A stretch of DNA of 64,000 bases from Acidobacteriota bacterium (GTDB lineage Bacteria; Acidobacteriota; Aminicenantia; Aminicenantales; Saccharicenantaceae): positions 99,816 to 163,815 of the forward strand of contig JAWSUF010000004.1 in NCBI GenBank assembly GCA_033549365.1. The letters run 5' to 3'. The position numbers and the translations under genes are program-made. The number at the start of each line of letters is the position of its first letter. Positions within the stretch are counted from its first letter, which is position 1. The notes beneath the pieces were generated by a model. That model made no database searches. It was not told the origin of the DNA and saw nothing but the letters and a program-made list of their open reading frames with translations. Below, in pieces: positions 47,694 through 57,399 of the stretch.

Positions 47694-49313
47694 TCAGGTG
47701 TTGCTGGTGAAGGACTTGAGCTTCCGGCTCCGGCTGGGATGCTTGAGTTTGCGAAGGGCCTTGGCCTCGATCTGGCGGATGCGTTCCCGGGTGACCTTGA
47801 ACTGCTGCCCGACTTCCTCCAGAGTATGTTCGTTGCCGTCGCCGAGTCCGAAACGCATCTTCAGGACCCGAGCCTCCCTGTCGGTCAGGGATTTCAGGGC
47901 CTCTTCGATCTGCTCGCGGAGATTGATGTGAATCACGGTGTCGGGGGGCGAGGGGATGAGCTTGTCCTCGATGAAGTCGCCGAGATGGCTGTCTTCCTCC
48001 TCGCCGATGGGCGTTTCCAGAGAGATCGGTTCCTGGGCGATCTTGATGATCTTGCGGACCTTGCTCACCGGCAGGTCCATCTTGCGGGCGATCTCCTCGC
48101 AGGTCGGTTCCCGGCCGATCTCCTGAACGAGCGATCGCGACACGCGGATGAGCTTGTTGATCGTCTCGATCATGTGGACGGGGATGCGGATCGTCCGGGC
48201 CTGGTCGGCGATGGCCCGGGTGATGGCCTGGCGGATCCACCAGGTGGCATAGGTCGAGAATTTGTAGCCGCGCCGGTATTCGAACTTTTCCACGGCCTTC
48301 ATGAGGCCCATATTGCCTTCCTGGATGAGATCCAGAAACTGGAGCCCGCGATTGCTGTATTTTTTGGCGATGGAGACCACCAGCCTCAGATTGGCCGCGA
48401 CCAGTTCTTTTTTGGCCTGGTCGCTGATCTTCTTTCCCGTGGTGATGGCCCGCACGGCTTTGCGGAGGGACTGGGGGTTCAGTCCGATATCAGTCTGGTG
48501 GCGGCGGATGATCCGGCCGATTTCCCGCTGCTTCTGTTTCAGGGCGGCCACATCCTTTTTTCGTTTGGAAGCCAGGGCCGCCGCGATGTCGTCCTTCTGG
48601 TCTTCGAGCTCGTTGACGATGCGCAGCCGGTCCCGGAGTTCCTCGATGATGCGTTCCTTGTGGGAGCTTCGGAGATTGAGATCCCGGATGATGCGGCTGA
48701 TCCGGACGATGACCCGGCCGCGGCTGACCGTTTTCTTGCGGACGACGGGAATCTTGTCCAGCTTGTCGCTCAGGTCACGGATTTTTTTGATTTTGGCCAG
48801 GATCTGCTTCTTTTTCTCCTCGATCTTTCCTTCGGCGATGTCGTCTTCGGTGTAGTCGAACATTTCCTGGATGACGGTCGCGTTTTCCATGAGCCGGTCT
48901 TCGATCTGCAGAACTTCGTTCAGAACCAGACGGGTCCGGGACAGGGCCTTGACGATGGCCTTTTCTCCCCGTTCGATTTCCCGGGCGATGGCGATCTCGC
49001 CCTCACGGGTCAGAAGGGCGATGTTGCCCATTTCCCGAAGGTAGAGCTTGACCGGGTCCGTCGTCCGTTCCAGCCCGTGCGAGGAAATCAGGTCACTCTT
49101 GCGCCGCCGGGGGAGAATCTCCTTCTGGCGCGAGTCCAGGATCTTGATGCCGTAGTCGTCCATCGAGGAGAGAAAATCGTCGAAGTCCCGCCCGGCGTCC
49201 ATTTCGTCCGTGAAGGTCTTGTCGATTTCCTCGAACAGCAGGTAGCCCTGCTTCCGCCCTTTTGAAATCAGCTGGTGGATTTCGTTTTTTTGAAATTTGC
49301 TTTCCGCCGACAC
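47694..49313 (-). CDS. rpoD: RNA polymerase primary sigma factor RpoD
   Basis: 539 residues. Region 1.1 (about 1-60), region 1.2 [20 protein letters not shown], a charged non-conserved region of about 200 residues, region 2 [20 protein letters not shown] and [13 protein letters not shown] (-10 recognition), region 3, and region 4 with [20 protein letters not shown] (-35 recognition). The many TTGACA/TATAAT-like promoters in the window fit this housekeeping sigma. It follows dnaG with a 39-bp gap, the usual macromolecular-synthesis operon. Confidence 0.97.
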   Translation of the reverse strand: MSAESKFQKNEIHQLISKGRKQGYLLFEEIDKTFTDEMDAGRDFDDFLSSMDDYGIKILDSRQKEILPRRRKSDLISSHGLERTTDPVKLYLREMGNIALLTREGEIAIAREIERGEKAIVKALSRTRLVLNEVLQIEDRLMENATVIQEMFDYTEDDIAEGKIEEKKKQILAKIKKIRDLSDKLDKIPVVRKKTVSRGRVIVRISRIIRDLNLRSSHKERIIEELRDRLRIVNELEDQKDDIAAALASKRKKDVAALKQKQREIGRIIRRHQTDIGLNPQSLRKAVRAITTGKKISDQAKKELVAANLRLVVSIAKKYSNRGLQFLDLIQEGNMGLMKAVEKFEYRRGYKFSTYATWWIRQAITRAIADQARTIRIPVHMIETINKLIRVSRSLVQEIGREPTCEEIARKMDLPVSKVRKIIKIAQEPISLETPIGEEEDSHLGDFIEDKLIPSPPDTVIHINLREQIEEALKSLTDREARVLKMRFGLGDGNEHTLEEVGQQFKVTRERIRQIEAKALRKLKHPSRSRKLKSFTSNT

Positions 49314-49352
49314 GTCACTCTCCTCGACTGGGTTGCTTCTCCGCCATGGGCG

Positions 49353-51071
49353 TCACAGGGAAAGGATTTGCTTCGTCACGTCCTGTTTCAGGTACATGAG
49401 CGAAGCCACCCGTTCCTTTTCCCCTTTCCGTTCCGATTGAATGATGTCCTTTTGAATTTCCGCGAGCCGGGCATGGAGCCGGACTTTTCGCAGACAATGC
49501 AGACAGTCCCTGGCTTCTTCGATGGTGGCGCCGGTGTTTTTTTCCATGAGCGCCCGGGACAGGAGGTTGAACAGCTCCGGCCGGATGCGGTCTTTCATTT
49601 CGGACAGACTCCAAGGCCGGTTTTCACGAAAGCAATCCTGGATGAAGGCGAACACCGGTTCGGACGGCAGTCCCTTGAAGTCGTCGTCCCGGACATCGGC
49701 AAAAACTTCCGGCGCGGCGGTCGGATCCTCCATGAGAACCCGGAAGAGACGCTGCTCGGCCGGGGACAACCGGTCTCCGGGGTCGGCCGCGGCCCGTTCG
49801 GACCGGTGTTCGGCCAGCGAGCGGAGGACGGCTTCCCCGACGCCGAGGAGTTCGCCGGCCTGCCGGAAATACTCGCTCTGAACCAGCGCGTCGGGGATCC
49901 TTTCGAGGTCCCTGAGGACGGCGCGGACGGCCTTGGCTTTTTCCTCCGGAACGTCCATGCGGCCGTTTCCGGCATGGTGATCGACCAGAAACCGGATTCC
50001 GGAAACGGCTTTCTCCAGAAGGGAGGAAAAACGATCCCGGCCGTATTTGCGAAGAAAGGCGTCCGGGTCGAGCTTTTCGGGAAAAAGACAGACACGGACG
50101 TGCAGACCTCTTTCAAAACAGATGGGAACGGCCCGGAGGGCGGCCGTCTTCCCGGCCTCGTCGCCGTCGTAGGCGAGAACGAGCCGGGGGGCGAACCGGG
50201 CCGCCTGGGCCGCCTGATGGGAGGTCAGGCTTGTTCCCAGGGAGGCTGCAGCGTTTTCGAAACCGGCCTGAAAGAGGCCGATGAGGTCCGTGTACCCCTC
50301 GACCAGAATGAGTTCTCCGGCCTTGCGAACGGCCTCCTTGCCGAGATGGAGACCGTAGAGATGCCGGCCCTTGGTATAGACGGGAGTTTCGGGCGAGTTC
50401 AGGTATTTGGGATCGGCGTCGAAAAGCGTCCGTCCTCCGAAGGCCACGACCTTGCCGGAGAGGCTGAAGATGGGAAAGATGATCCGACCGCGGAAGCGAT
50501 CGTAATGCTCTCCGGGCTTGCGGCCCTGAAGAACGAGGCCCGCTTTTTCCAGGAGGGCTGCGGGGATATTGTTTTTCCGGCCGTACCTGAGGAGTCCGTC
50601 CCAGACGTTCGGGGCGTAACCGATCTTCAAGTTGCGGACAAGATCGTCGGTCAGCCCGCGTTTCTTCAGGTATTCACGCGCCGCCGCACCTTCTCCGCCG
50701 CCGGACAGGCTCTTTTGGAAGAAGGTCAGGGCTTGTTCGTTGACGCGGAGAATGGCATCCTCCTGCCGCGAGGCGGCCGATTCGGCTCGCGTTGCGGGAA
50801 GAGGGATGCGGTATTTCTCGGCCAGGTAGCGGAGGGCTTCGGGAAACGTGAGGCGTTCTTTTTCCATGACCAGGGAAAACACATCGCCTCCCGCTCCGCA
50901 GCCGAAGCAGTGGTAGAGCTGTTTTTCGTCGTCCACGTGGAAAGACGGGCCTTTTTCCGAATGAAAAGGGCACAGACCGACGAACGTCCGCCCCCGTTTC
51001 CTCAGCGTCGTGTATTGGGAGGCGATCTCGACGATAGAAGAGATTTCTCTAATCTTTTCTATAACTTCCAT
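49353..51071 (-). CDS. dnaG: DNA primase DnaG
   Basis: 572 residues. Makes RNA primers for replication. N-terminal zinc-binding domain with CPFH ... CFGC, a TOPRIM catalytic core (VEGYTDLIGLFQAGFENAAA; YDGDEAGKTAA), and a C-terminal helicase-binding region. Its product and RpoD's are encoded together downstream of a strong promoter; rpsU, present in some such operons, is absent. Confidence 0.97.
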   Translation of the reverse strand: MEVIEKIREISSIVEIASQYTTLRKRGRTFVGLCPFHSEKGPSFHVDDEKQLYHCFGCGAGGDVFSLVMEKERLTFPEALRYLAEKYRIPLPATRAESAASRQEDAILRVNEQALTFFQKSLSGGGEGAAAREYLKKRGLTDDLVRNLKIGYAPNVWDGLLRYGRKNNIPAALLEKAGLVLQGRKPGEHYDRFRGRIIFPIFSLSGKVVAFGGRTLFDADPKYLNSPETPVYTKGRHLYGLHLGKEAVRKAGELILVEGYTDLIGLFQAGFENAAASLGTSLTSHQAAQAARFAPRLVLAYDGDEAGKTAALRAVPICFERGLHVRVCLFPEKLDPDAFLRKYGRDRFSSLLEKAVSGIRFLVDHHAGNGRMDVPEEKAKAVRAVLRDLERIPDALVQSEYFRQAGELLGVGEAVLRSLAEHRSERAAADPGDRLSPAEQRLFRVLMEDPTAAPEVFADVRDDDFKGLPSEPVFAFIQDCFRENRPWSLSEMKDRIRPELFNLLSRALMEKNTGATIEEARDCLHCLRKVRLHARLAEIQKDIIQSERKGEKERVASLMYLKQDVTKQILSL

Positions 51072-51100
51072 ATTAAAATATCTGTCGGAGAATCCAATAC

Positions 51101-51129
51101 AATATAGGGACGGTAAGGATGATTGTCAA
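51101..51129 (-). promoter_or_regulatory. Sigma-70 promoter of dnaG-rpoD
   Basis: Minus-strand TTGACA (51124-51129) and TATATT (51101-51106), 17-bp spacer, in the gap between the larB stop and the dnaG ATG. The leader would be about 23 nt and lacks a clear Shine-Dalgarno sequence. Confidence 0.8.
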
Positions 51130-51146
51130 GCGAACCGTGTCCTTTT

Positions 51147-51890
51147 TCAGAGGTGGTTGATCAGGCTGGCCAGGTAGGCTGCGCCGAAGCCGTTGTCGAT
51201 GTTGACCACGCCGACTCCGCCCGGGCAGGAATTCAGCATGGCCAGGAGAGCGGCCAGCCCGCCGAAACTCGCCCCGTATCCCACACTTGTCGGAACGGCC
51301 ACGATGGGCACGGCCGTGAGGCCGGCCACGACGCTGGGCAGGGCTCCTTCCATGCCGGCCACGACGATGAGAACCCGGGCTTTCCGGATTCTTTCGTACT
51401 GGCCGAGGATCCGATGAAGCCCGGCCACGCCGACATCGTAGATGCGTTCGGTCTCGTTGCCGAGGATTTCAGAAGTCGCGCAGGCTTCTTCGGCGATGGG
51501 GATGTCCGACGTCCCGGCGGTGATGACCGCGATCCGTCCTTTCCCGGGAGGAGGCGGGGAGGTCATCAGGCTGACCGTCCGGCCGAGTTCATTGTAGACC
51601 GCTCCGGGAATGCCTTCGCGGATGATATCCCAGGTCTTGGGCTTGACCTTGGTGACCAGGAGGTTGCTGCCTTTCTCCAGGATTTCGGCGGAGATTTTCA
51701 TAATCTGATCGGGCGTTTTGCCCAGCCCGTAAATGATCTCGGGATGGCCTTTCCGGAGTTCCCGGTGGTGGTCGATCTGGGCGAACCCGAGATCGCGGCA
51801 GGGAAAATCCTTCAGTTCTTCGAGGGCGGCCTCGGGGGTCAGGACTCCGTCGCGGACCTGCTTCAGGATGTCTTCGATTCGGTTTTTCAC
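51147..51890 (-). CDS. larB: Nickel-pincer cofactor biosynthesis protein LarB
   Basis: 247 residues. In the known pathway LarB carboxylates and hydrolyses nicotinic acid adenine dinucleotide, the first step to the nickel-pincer nucleotide of lactate racemase and related enzymes. N-terminal LarB-specific helical part, then a PurE-like (AIR carboxylase) domain with VITAGTSDIPIAEEA, VAGMEGALPSVVAGL and PTSVGYGASFGGLAALL. GTG start at 51890, with TATAAT (minus strand, 51897-51902) only seven bases before it. larC and larE are not in the window. Confidence 0.92.
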   Translation of the reverse strand: MKNRIEDILKQVRDGVLTPEAALEELKDFPCRDLGFAQIDHHRELRKGHPEIIYGLGKTPDQIMKISAEILEKGSNLLVTKVKPKTWDIIREGIPGAVYNELGRTVSLMTSPPPPGKGRIAVITAGTSDIPIAEEACATSEILGNETERIYDVGVAGLHRILGQYERIRKARVLIVVAGMEGALPSVVAGLTAVPIVAVPTSVGYGASFGGLAALLAMLNSCPGGVGVVNIDNGFGAAYLASLINHL

Positions 51891-51930
51891 CCGGCCATTA
51901 TATCACAGCCCGCGAGGATCGAATTCATAT

Positions 51931-51960
51931 TTGCGGCGAGCCCGTTCCTGGAGCTATACT
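51931..51960 (+). promoter_or_regulatory. Probable promoter of lpxC
   Basis: TTGCGG (51931-51936), 18 bp, TATACT (51955-51960); the ATG is 7 bp past the -10, so the leader would be very short. A moderate match. Confidence 0.45.
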
Positions 51961-51967
51961 AAGCGAA

Positions 51968-52801
51968 ATGGAATACAAAAGAACCTTGGCCGCTCCTCTC
52001 CGTTTTTCCGGGGTCGGCGTCCACACGGGCAAACCGGTGACGATGATGCTCATGCCCTCCGAGAGGGGGGATTTGGTTTTCGTGAGAACGGACATCGACG
52101 GTGAAATCCGGCCGGTCGAAGCCGACGTTGAGTCGGGCCGCTTCACGGCGCTGTCATCCGGGGGCGTCCGCGTCCTGACCATCGAGCATTTGATGGCCGC
52201 GCTTTCGGCCTGCGGTGTGGACAGCCTGAGAATCGAACTCGACGCTGAAGAGCCCCCGATTCTGGACGGAAGCGCTCTTCCTTATGCCCGGGCCATTTCC
52301 GACGCCGGGACGTCGCCCGTTCCGGTCGAAAGAAAGAAACTGAAAATCATCCGGCCTTTCACCATCGAGGATGGAGAGGCGTCCTTCTCCGTCGAACCCG
52401 ATGAGTTTTTCCGAATTTCCTATGACATCCATTTCGATCATCCGGCCGTGGGCCGGCAGCGACTGGAACTGGCCGTATCCGAGGACACCTTTCTTCGGGA
52501 GATCGCCCCGGCCAGAACGTTCGGGTTTTTCAAGGATGTCGACGATCTTCGCCGCCGCGGCCTGGCTCTCGGCGGGTCCCTGGACAATGCCGTCGTCTTC
52601 GACGAAACCGGGGTCATGAACGGCCCCCTCCGCTTTCCCGACGAATGCGTCCGCCACAAAATTGCGGATATGATCGGCGACCTTTTTCTTCTCGGCTGCC
52701 CCGTTTTGGGACGTTTCGCCGCCGTTCGGGCGGGACATGCCCTGCATCTCCGGATGGTCCGGGCCCTCCGTGACGATTCGTCTCTTGCGGTGTTCGTATA
52801 G
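51968..52801 (+). CDS. lpxC: UDP-3-O-acyl-N-acetylglucosamine deacetylase LpxC
   Basis: Zinc deacetylase, committed step of lipid A synthesis, which marks the organism as lipopolysaccharide-making. 277 residues, slightly shorter than E. coli LpxC (305). Zinc ligands His74 (TIEHLMAAL), His230 and Asp234 (RHKIADMIGDL), general base Glu73 and His257 (AGHALH) keep the E. coli spacing. Here it stands alone, away from other lipid A genes. Confidence 0.96.
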   Translation: MEYKRTLAAPLRFSGVGVHTGKPVTMMLMPSERGDLVFVRTDIDGEIRPVEADVESGRFTALSSGGVRVLTIEHLMAALSACGVDSLRIELDAEEPPILDGSALPYARAISDAGTSPVPVERKKLKIIRPFTIEDGEASFSVEPDEFFRISYDIHFDHPAVGRQRLELAVSEDTFLREIAPARTFGFFKDVDDLRRRGLALGGSLDNAVVFDETGVMNGPLRFPDECVRHKIADMIGDLFLLGCPVLGRFAAVRAGHALHLRMVRALRDDSSLAVFV

Positions 52802-52810
52802 GCCGGGTTC

Positions 52811-52839
52811 TTGTCAAAACCGCCGGTCTGCTGTAGAAT
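52811..52839 (+). promoter_or_regulatory. Promoter of the TPR-protein gene
   Basis: TTGTCA (52811-52816), 17 bp, TAGAAT (52834-52839), about 40 bp before the ATG at 52880, just after the lpxC stop. Confidence 0.65.
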
Positions 52840-52879
52840 AGCGTCCAAAAACAACCCAAGATTTCCCAGGAGCATTCAT

Positions 52880-53386
52880 ATGAGCGAAAAGAAGGCCAAA
52901 AAAGACGAATACCAGAAAGCCCTGGCCGCATTCGGTCAGGCCATGAAGGACTTCCGCAAGGGGGACATGGACAAAGCCTCCGCCCAGTTGGAAGCGTTTC
53001 TTGAAAAATATGCCGTGGAATTGGAACTTGTTGACCGGGCCCGGATGTATCTCGAAATCGCCCGCCGGCGGCCGAAAAAGGAAACCGTCTCGCTGAAGAC
53101 TTACGAAGATCACGTGATGTGCGGTATCTACCGCATCCAGCAGGAAAACTACGACGAGGCCGCGAAAATCCTGAACAAGGCCCTGGATTTCAAAACGGAC
53201 GAGGGACGGGTTCACTACCTCCTGGCCCAGGTCTCCTGCCTGACGGGGAACGATGACGATTGCCTCGAGCACTTGAAAAAGGCGATCCAGAAAGACAAAT
53301 TCCTGGCCGTTCTGGCTCAGAATGACAGGGATTTCGAACCCGTTTGGGAGGACAAGCGCTTCAAAGTTCTGGCCAAGCTGGCTTGA
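52880..53386 (+). CDS. TPR-repeat protein
   Basis: 168 residues from ATG 52880 (AGGAG seven bases upstream). Soluble and Lys-rich, with helix-turn-helix repeats of TPR type: YQKALAAFGQAMKDFRKGDM, then YRIQQENYDEAAKILNKALD and a third near residue 120 (YLLAQVSCLTGNDDDCLEHL). Presumably a protein-interaction scaffold; partner unknown. Its stop is 3 bp from the convergent fucosidase gene. Confidence 0.8.
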   Translation: MSEKKAKKDEYQKALAAFGQAMKDFRKGDMDKASAQLEAFLEKYAVELELVDRARMYLEIARRRPKKETVSLKTYEDHVMCGIYRIQQENYDEAAKILNKALDFKTDEGRVHYLLAQVSCLTGNDDDCLEHLKKAIQKDKFLAVLAQNDRDFEPVWEDKRFKVLAKLA

Positions 53387-53389
53387 CGC

Positions 53390-54808
53390 TCAGCGGTAAA
53401 CCGCGACGGTCGAGATGAGGGGGGCGGCCTTGGCGTCAAAGTGGATCCGGAGCTTGCGGGTTTCCAAGGGCGGGATCCGCAGGATCCGGCGGTTGCCGAT
53501 CGTCGTTCCCCGGGCAACCTCGAGATAGTCTCCGTCGACATGCGCCTCGACCGCAAAGGCGCGGACGCGCTGACCCAGGCGGATATATTCCCGGAGAAGA
53601 ACCGTCCCGACGGTGGCGGGTTCGGCCAAATCGATTTCCAGAGATGCGGATGTGACGCCGTCGTCCGTCGCCCAGTAGGTTTCGGGATCGCCGTCGACGG
53701 CCTGAGAAGCGTCGTATTTCCGGGAATTGGAACGAACATTCGTCGCTTCCGCCTTGCCGCCGAGAGCCAAATTTTCGGCGAAAGCCGCGTCGAGATGTGC
53801 CCTCAAACCCATGAGCGCCCGGATGTCGTTTTCGTGAATGATGCCGCGCCGGTCCGGCGGGACGTTCAGAAGGAGATTCCCGTTCATCCCGACCGAGCGG
53901 TACCAGATGTCGATCAGATGCCCGACGGATTTGACGGCCGCATCCTCGCTTTCGCGGTAGAACCAGCCCGGCCGGATCGAGACATCGACCTCGGTCGGGA
54001 TCCACAGGTCGCCGTCCTCGTGGCCGGTCAGCAACTGGTCGGACACGCCGGGAATGCCCGGATAGAAGACGCCCGAATGGACAGTCGACCAGTTCGTCTC
54101 GGCCGCATGCCCGTCTTCGTTTCCGACCCAACGGACGTCGGGACCGGCGTCGCTGAAGATGACGCAGTCGGGCTGCAGCCGCCGGACGACCTCGACGAAG
54201 CCGTCCCAGTCGTACTCCTGCCTCCGCCCGTCAGGGCCAACGCTGAAGGCCCCGTCGAGAAACAGGTAATAGACGTCGCCGTACCCGGTCATGACCTCTT
54301 CCAGCATGTTCTTGAAGACGGTGTTGTATTCGTCCGTGAAATACGCCGGGTGGTTACGATCCCAAGGTGACACGTAGACGCCGAACTTGAGGCCGAATTC
54401 CCGGCAGGCCTCGGAGAGTTCCCGAAGCACGTCGCCCTGTCCGTTTCGCCAGGAACTCTCCCGAACGGTGTGGGTTGAGTATTGCGAAGGCCAGAGGCAG
54501 AATCCGTCGTGGTGCTTGGCGGTGATGACGACGCCCTCCATCCCGGCGTCCTTCAGAACTTTGACCCATTGGCGACAGTCGAGCTCCGTCGGATGGAAAA
54601 GATCGGGTGACTCCCGCCCGTCACCCCATTCAACGCCCGAGAACGTATTCGGCCCGAAATGGATGAAGGCGTGCATCTCCATGCCGTGCCAGATCATCTG
54701 GCGTTCGGTGGGCACGGCCCCGAACGGCGCGGGTTCGGGTGCATCGACCGACGAGCATGCGGCCGCGGCCAGGGCGGCGACACAAAGAAAAAGTATCCAC
54801 TTTGTCAT
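53390..54808 (-). CDS. GH29-family alpha-L-fucosidase lipoprotein with C-terminal F5/8C-like domain
   Basis: 472 residues. Signal peptide with lipobox-like LAAAAC (Cys18). The GH29 barrel shows FIHFGPNTFSG, AKHHDGFCLWPS, YVSPWDRN and the predicted nucleophile Asp185 in YYLFLDGAF, where GH29 enzymes have WFDG. The last ~125 residues (YDASQAVDGDPETYWATDDG ...) look like a discoidin/F5-8C carbohydrate-binding module. Likely releases fucose from glycans at the cell surface. No transporter or fucose catabolism genes lie beside it. Confidence 0.88.
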   Translation of the reverse strand: MTKWILFLCVAALAAAACSSVDAPEPAPFGAVPTERQMIWHGMEMHAFIHFGPNTFSGVEWGDGRESPDLFHPTELDCRQWVKVLKDAGMEGVVITAKHHDGFCLWPSQYSTHTVRESSWRNGQGDVLRELSEACREFGLKFGVYVSPWDRNHPAYFTDEYNTVFKNMLEEVMTGYGDVYYLFLDGAFSVGPDGRRQEYDWDGFVEVVRRLQPDCVIFSDAGPDVRWVGNEDGHAAETNWSTVHSGVFYPGIPGVSDQLLTGHEDGDLWIPTEVDVSIRPGWFYRESEDAAVKSVGHLIDIWYRSVGMNGNLLLNVPPDRRGIIHENDIRALMGLRAHLDAAFAENLALGGKAEATNVRSNSRKYDASQAVDGDPETYWATDDGVTSASLEIDLAEPATVGTVLLREYIRLGQRVRAFAVEAHVDGDYLEVARGTTIGNRRILRIPPLETRKLRIHFDAKAAPLISTVAVYR

Positions 54809-54999
54809 GGCGGGAATCGTCCCGATTTTACTGAACCTGGAGACAATTGTCTAGGAATCACCGGCGTCGGCTATCTCCGTCCCGGTTGCTTTCCCGGTTG
54901 ATCGGGTTCATGGCCCTTATGGCTGCCTCGCGATATTCATGCGCTGATCCGAATCCCGCTCCCGCATCGATGGGTTCGCTTCGTGGGGAAGCCCGAGTG

Positions 55000-56295
55000 T
55001 CAGACCGTCTGCGCCTTCTTTTTCCCGAAACGCAGTTTCATGGTCAGGATGCGGTCGGTCGAAAAGATTTTGGCTGCGAATCCGACCAGGAACACGAACC
55101 AGACCAGCATGTAGGCGAGACCGCCGACGATCATGCCCGAGTTGCCGAGATAGAGGTGTTGGGACACAAGAAACGGGTGAGAGAAGGGGATGGCCCAAAT
55201 CAGGATTTTAACGGGCAGGGAGACGGTCATGATATCCGCGAAAAGGGAGATGAAATAGGGGATGAGGACCATGAACATGAGAGGCATGATCATGGTCTGG
55301 GCGCTTCGGAAATCCTCGGCCAGGACGCCCAGGATCATGGCCATGGCCAGGGCGACCAGGATGGCCAGAAACAGGGACGCTCCGAGGACCACGTAGCCTC
55401 CCGCATCGAAGTAGAGGCCGAGCTGCCGCATGATTCCTTCGCCCGCGGCCCCGGCGGCGGCCCGGATATCGTCCGTTCCCATTCCCCCCATGAAGCTCCG
55501 GAAACCGATCATGTAGACGAAAGCCGAGATCAATCCCACCAGCCCGGCCGACAGCATCTTGGCCGTAATGATCGAGGTCCGTCGGATGGGCACGGTGAGC
55601 AGGGTTTCCAGAGTCTTGTTCTGTTTTTCCATGGCCACGGCGGAAATGACCATCTGCGACGAGTAAATGACGATCATCATCAGGATGACCGGAATCAGGA
55701 GCGACTGGGAGGTGACCAGGCCGGCGACCTCGTTGGCCGAGCCCTCGGCCATTCGATCCTTGACGATGACGAAGTCCCGGGTGCGGATCGGATTCTTGAG
55801 ACCGTCCGGATCGTGGTCCGGGAGCTTTTCCCTGAGAAAGCTGTCGGAGGCGGCGTCGTTGAGGGCGGAGATGACCGCCCGGACGATGACTTGGCCGCGG
55901 GCCCCGATCAGGGAAAAACTTCTCATGAAGGAGTAGGTCTCGACTTCCCGGGGCACGAGGCTCTGCAGCGAATCTCCGAATCCCTCGGGGATGACCAGGA
56001 GGAGCTTGGCCTCGCTTTGTCCCGCGGCTTCGACGGCCTCGTCATGGGTTTTGCCTTCCATAGACTCGATTTTGAAGCGGGCGGTTTCGAGCCCCGTAAG
56101 AATCCCCCGGGAGGACGGGCTTCGGTCGAGATCCAGGACGGCGATCGTCTGGACGCCCATGGCTTTCTCGACCTCCTTGCGGCTGACCCGGCCGATGAAG
56201 TTGAAGAGAAACACCATGGCGGCAAGGGAGATGATGAGCTGTGCGGTCACCAGCTCGCGCATTTCTTTTTTCAGCAGGTTGGCGAACTTTTTCAT
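55000..56295 (-). CDS. ABC-2 type permease (NatB/ABC-2_3 family)
   Basis: 431 residues. N-terminal helix (about 17-35), a large extracytoplasmic loop (about 40-190), then five or six helices including VIYSSQMVISAVAMEKQNKT, with the EKQNKTLE motif of ABC-2 permeases. Different from the DUF3526-like permeases elsewhere in the window. ATGA overlap with its ATPase. Substrate unknown; Na+ or drug export has been shown for some relatives. Confidence 0.85.
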   Translation of the reverse strand: MKKFANLLKKEMRELVTAQLIISLAAMVFLFNFIGRVSRKEVEKAMGVQTIAVLDLDRSPSSRGILTGLETARFKIESMEGKTHDEAVEAAGQSEAKLLLVIPEGFGDSLQSLVPREVETYSFMRSFSLIGARGQVIVRAVISALNDAASDSFLREKLPDHDPDGLKNPIRTRDFVIVKDRMAEGSANEVAGLVTSQSLLIPVILMMIVIYSSQMVISAVAMEKQNKTLETLLTVPIRRTSIITAKMLSAGLVGLISAFVYMIGFRSFMGGMGTDDIRAAAGAAGEGIMRQLGLYFDAGGYVVLGASLFLAILVALAMAMILGVLAEDFRSAQTMIMPLMFMVLIPYFISLFADIMTVSLPVKILIWAIPFSHPFLVSQHLYLGNSGMIVGGLAYMLVWFVFLVGFAAKIFSTDRILTMKLRFGKKKAQTV

Positions 56296-57014
56296 TGGAC
56301 GGTGCTCCTGAAGACCTCTTCCAGGTTTTCGGCCCGATGTTTGTTCTTCAATTCCGCAGGCGTACCCGAGTCGAGGATACGCCCCTTATCGATCAGCGAG
56401 ACGCGGTCGGAGAGAAACTCGATTTCCAGCATGTTATGCGAGGACAGAAGAACCGACGTGCCCTCCTTCACGTAGCGGCGGATCATCTCACGCACCTCGA
56501 GGGCGTTCAGGACGTCAAGACCCGAGGTGGGCTCGTCGAGGATGGCCAGGACGGGTTTTGTCATCAGGGCCCGGGCCAGGAGGATTTTCCGGGTCATGCC
56601 TTTGCTGTAGGTCCCGACCTTGTCCTGAAGCCGCGGACCCAAGTCCGTGATCCTGACGGCGCGGTCCACGATCTCCTTCTCCTCACCCGCGCCGGCGGCA
56701 TAAAAACCGGCCATGAACCTGAGATAATCCAGCCCTTTCATATTCTTGTAGGCGCCGGCCTCCTCGGGCAGGTAGGAGATCTTTTCCCTGACCATGTCCG
56801 GCTGTTTACGAAGGTCAAAGTCCAGGAAAGTGACCCGGCCGTCCGTCACCGTCAGGAGCGTGGCGCAGATCCTCAGGGCGGTCGTTTTACCCGCCCCGTT
56901 AGGCCCGATCAGAGCGAAGACCTCGCCTGCCCGAACCTCGAAATCGATACCCTTCAGGGCTTCCAGCTTGCCGTAGGTTTTCTTCAAACCTTCGACGCGA
57001 AGAACCGTGCTCAT
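56292..57014 (-). CDS. ABC transporter ATP-binding protein (NatA-like)
   Basis: 240 residues from ATG 57014 (GGAGTC upstream). Walker A GPNGAGKT, signature YSKGMTRKILLARAL, Walker B LAILDEPTSGLD, H-loop SSHN. First gene of a two-gene operon with the permease at 55000. An in-frame ATG 39 bp earlier is less likely. Confidence 0.92.
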   Translation of the reverse strand: MSTVLRVEGLKKTYGKLEALKGIDFEVRAGEVFALIGPNGAGKTTALRICATLLTVTDGRVTFLDFDLRKQPDMVREKISYLPEEAGAYKNMKGLDYLRFMAGFYAAGAGEEKEIVDRAVRITDLGPRLQDKVGTYSKGMTRKILLARALMTKPVLAILDEPTSGLDVLNALEVREMIRRYVKEGTSVLLSSHNMLEIEFLSDRVSLIDKGRILDSGTPAELKNKHRAENLEEVFRSTVQ

Positions 57015-57203
57015 GGGCGACTCCTTCGATCTTCCAATAGAGCTATCACGCAATCTTTATTTCATACGCAGAAACTGGAATCAGGTTTTGCCGGTGAGCG
57101 GTTCCCGGAATCCCATGATTTTCCCGATTCTGAAAGGATGCGGGCGGAAAAGACGAGGGCCACGGCGGCGACGATTCGATCGACGTGGGGTCGAAAGTTC
57201 TGG

Positions 57204-57392
57204 TCAGCTCAATAATTTCGCCAGGATATTGGCGGCCAGGGCGCCGATGATCGCCCAGTAAAGGATGGACAGATACCGGTTTCCGGCGATGACGCAGCCG
57301 CCCGTCCGGCAGCCGATGAATTTGTGGAAAAAATATCCGATGACCGCACCGGCCGCGGCGCCGATGACGATGGGGATCGGTACGGCGGGCAT
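57204..57392 (-). CDS. DUF6132-like small membrane protein
   Basis: 62 residues from ATG 57392: MPAVPIPIVIGAAAGAVIGY, then FFHKFIGCRTGGCVIAGNRY and a final hydrophobic helix. Two membrane helices bracket a short CxxxxC loop (GCRTGGC), as in DUF6132 proteins, which often lie near thioredoxin-like or rhodanese genes. Located 7 bp after the methyltransferase stop on the same strand. Confidence 0.7.
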   Translation of the reverse strand: MPAVPIPIVIGAAAGAVIGYFFHKFIGCRTGGCVIAGNRYLSILYWAIIGALAANILAKLLS

Positions 57393-57399
57393 TCCGGAA

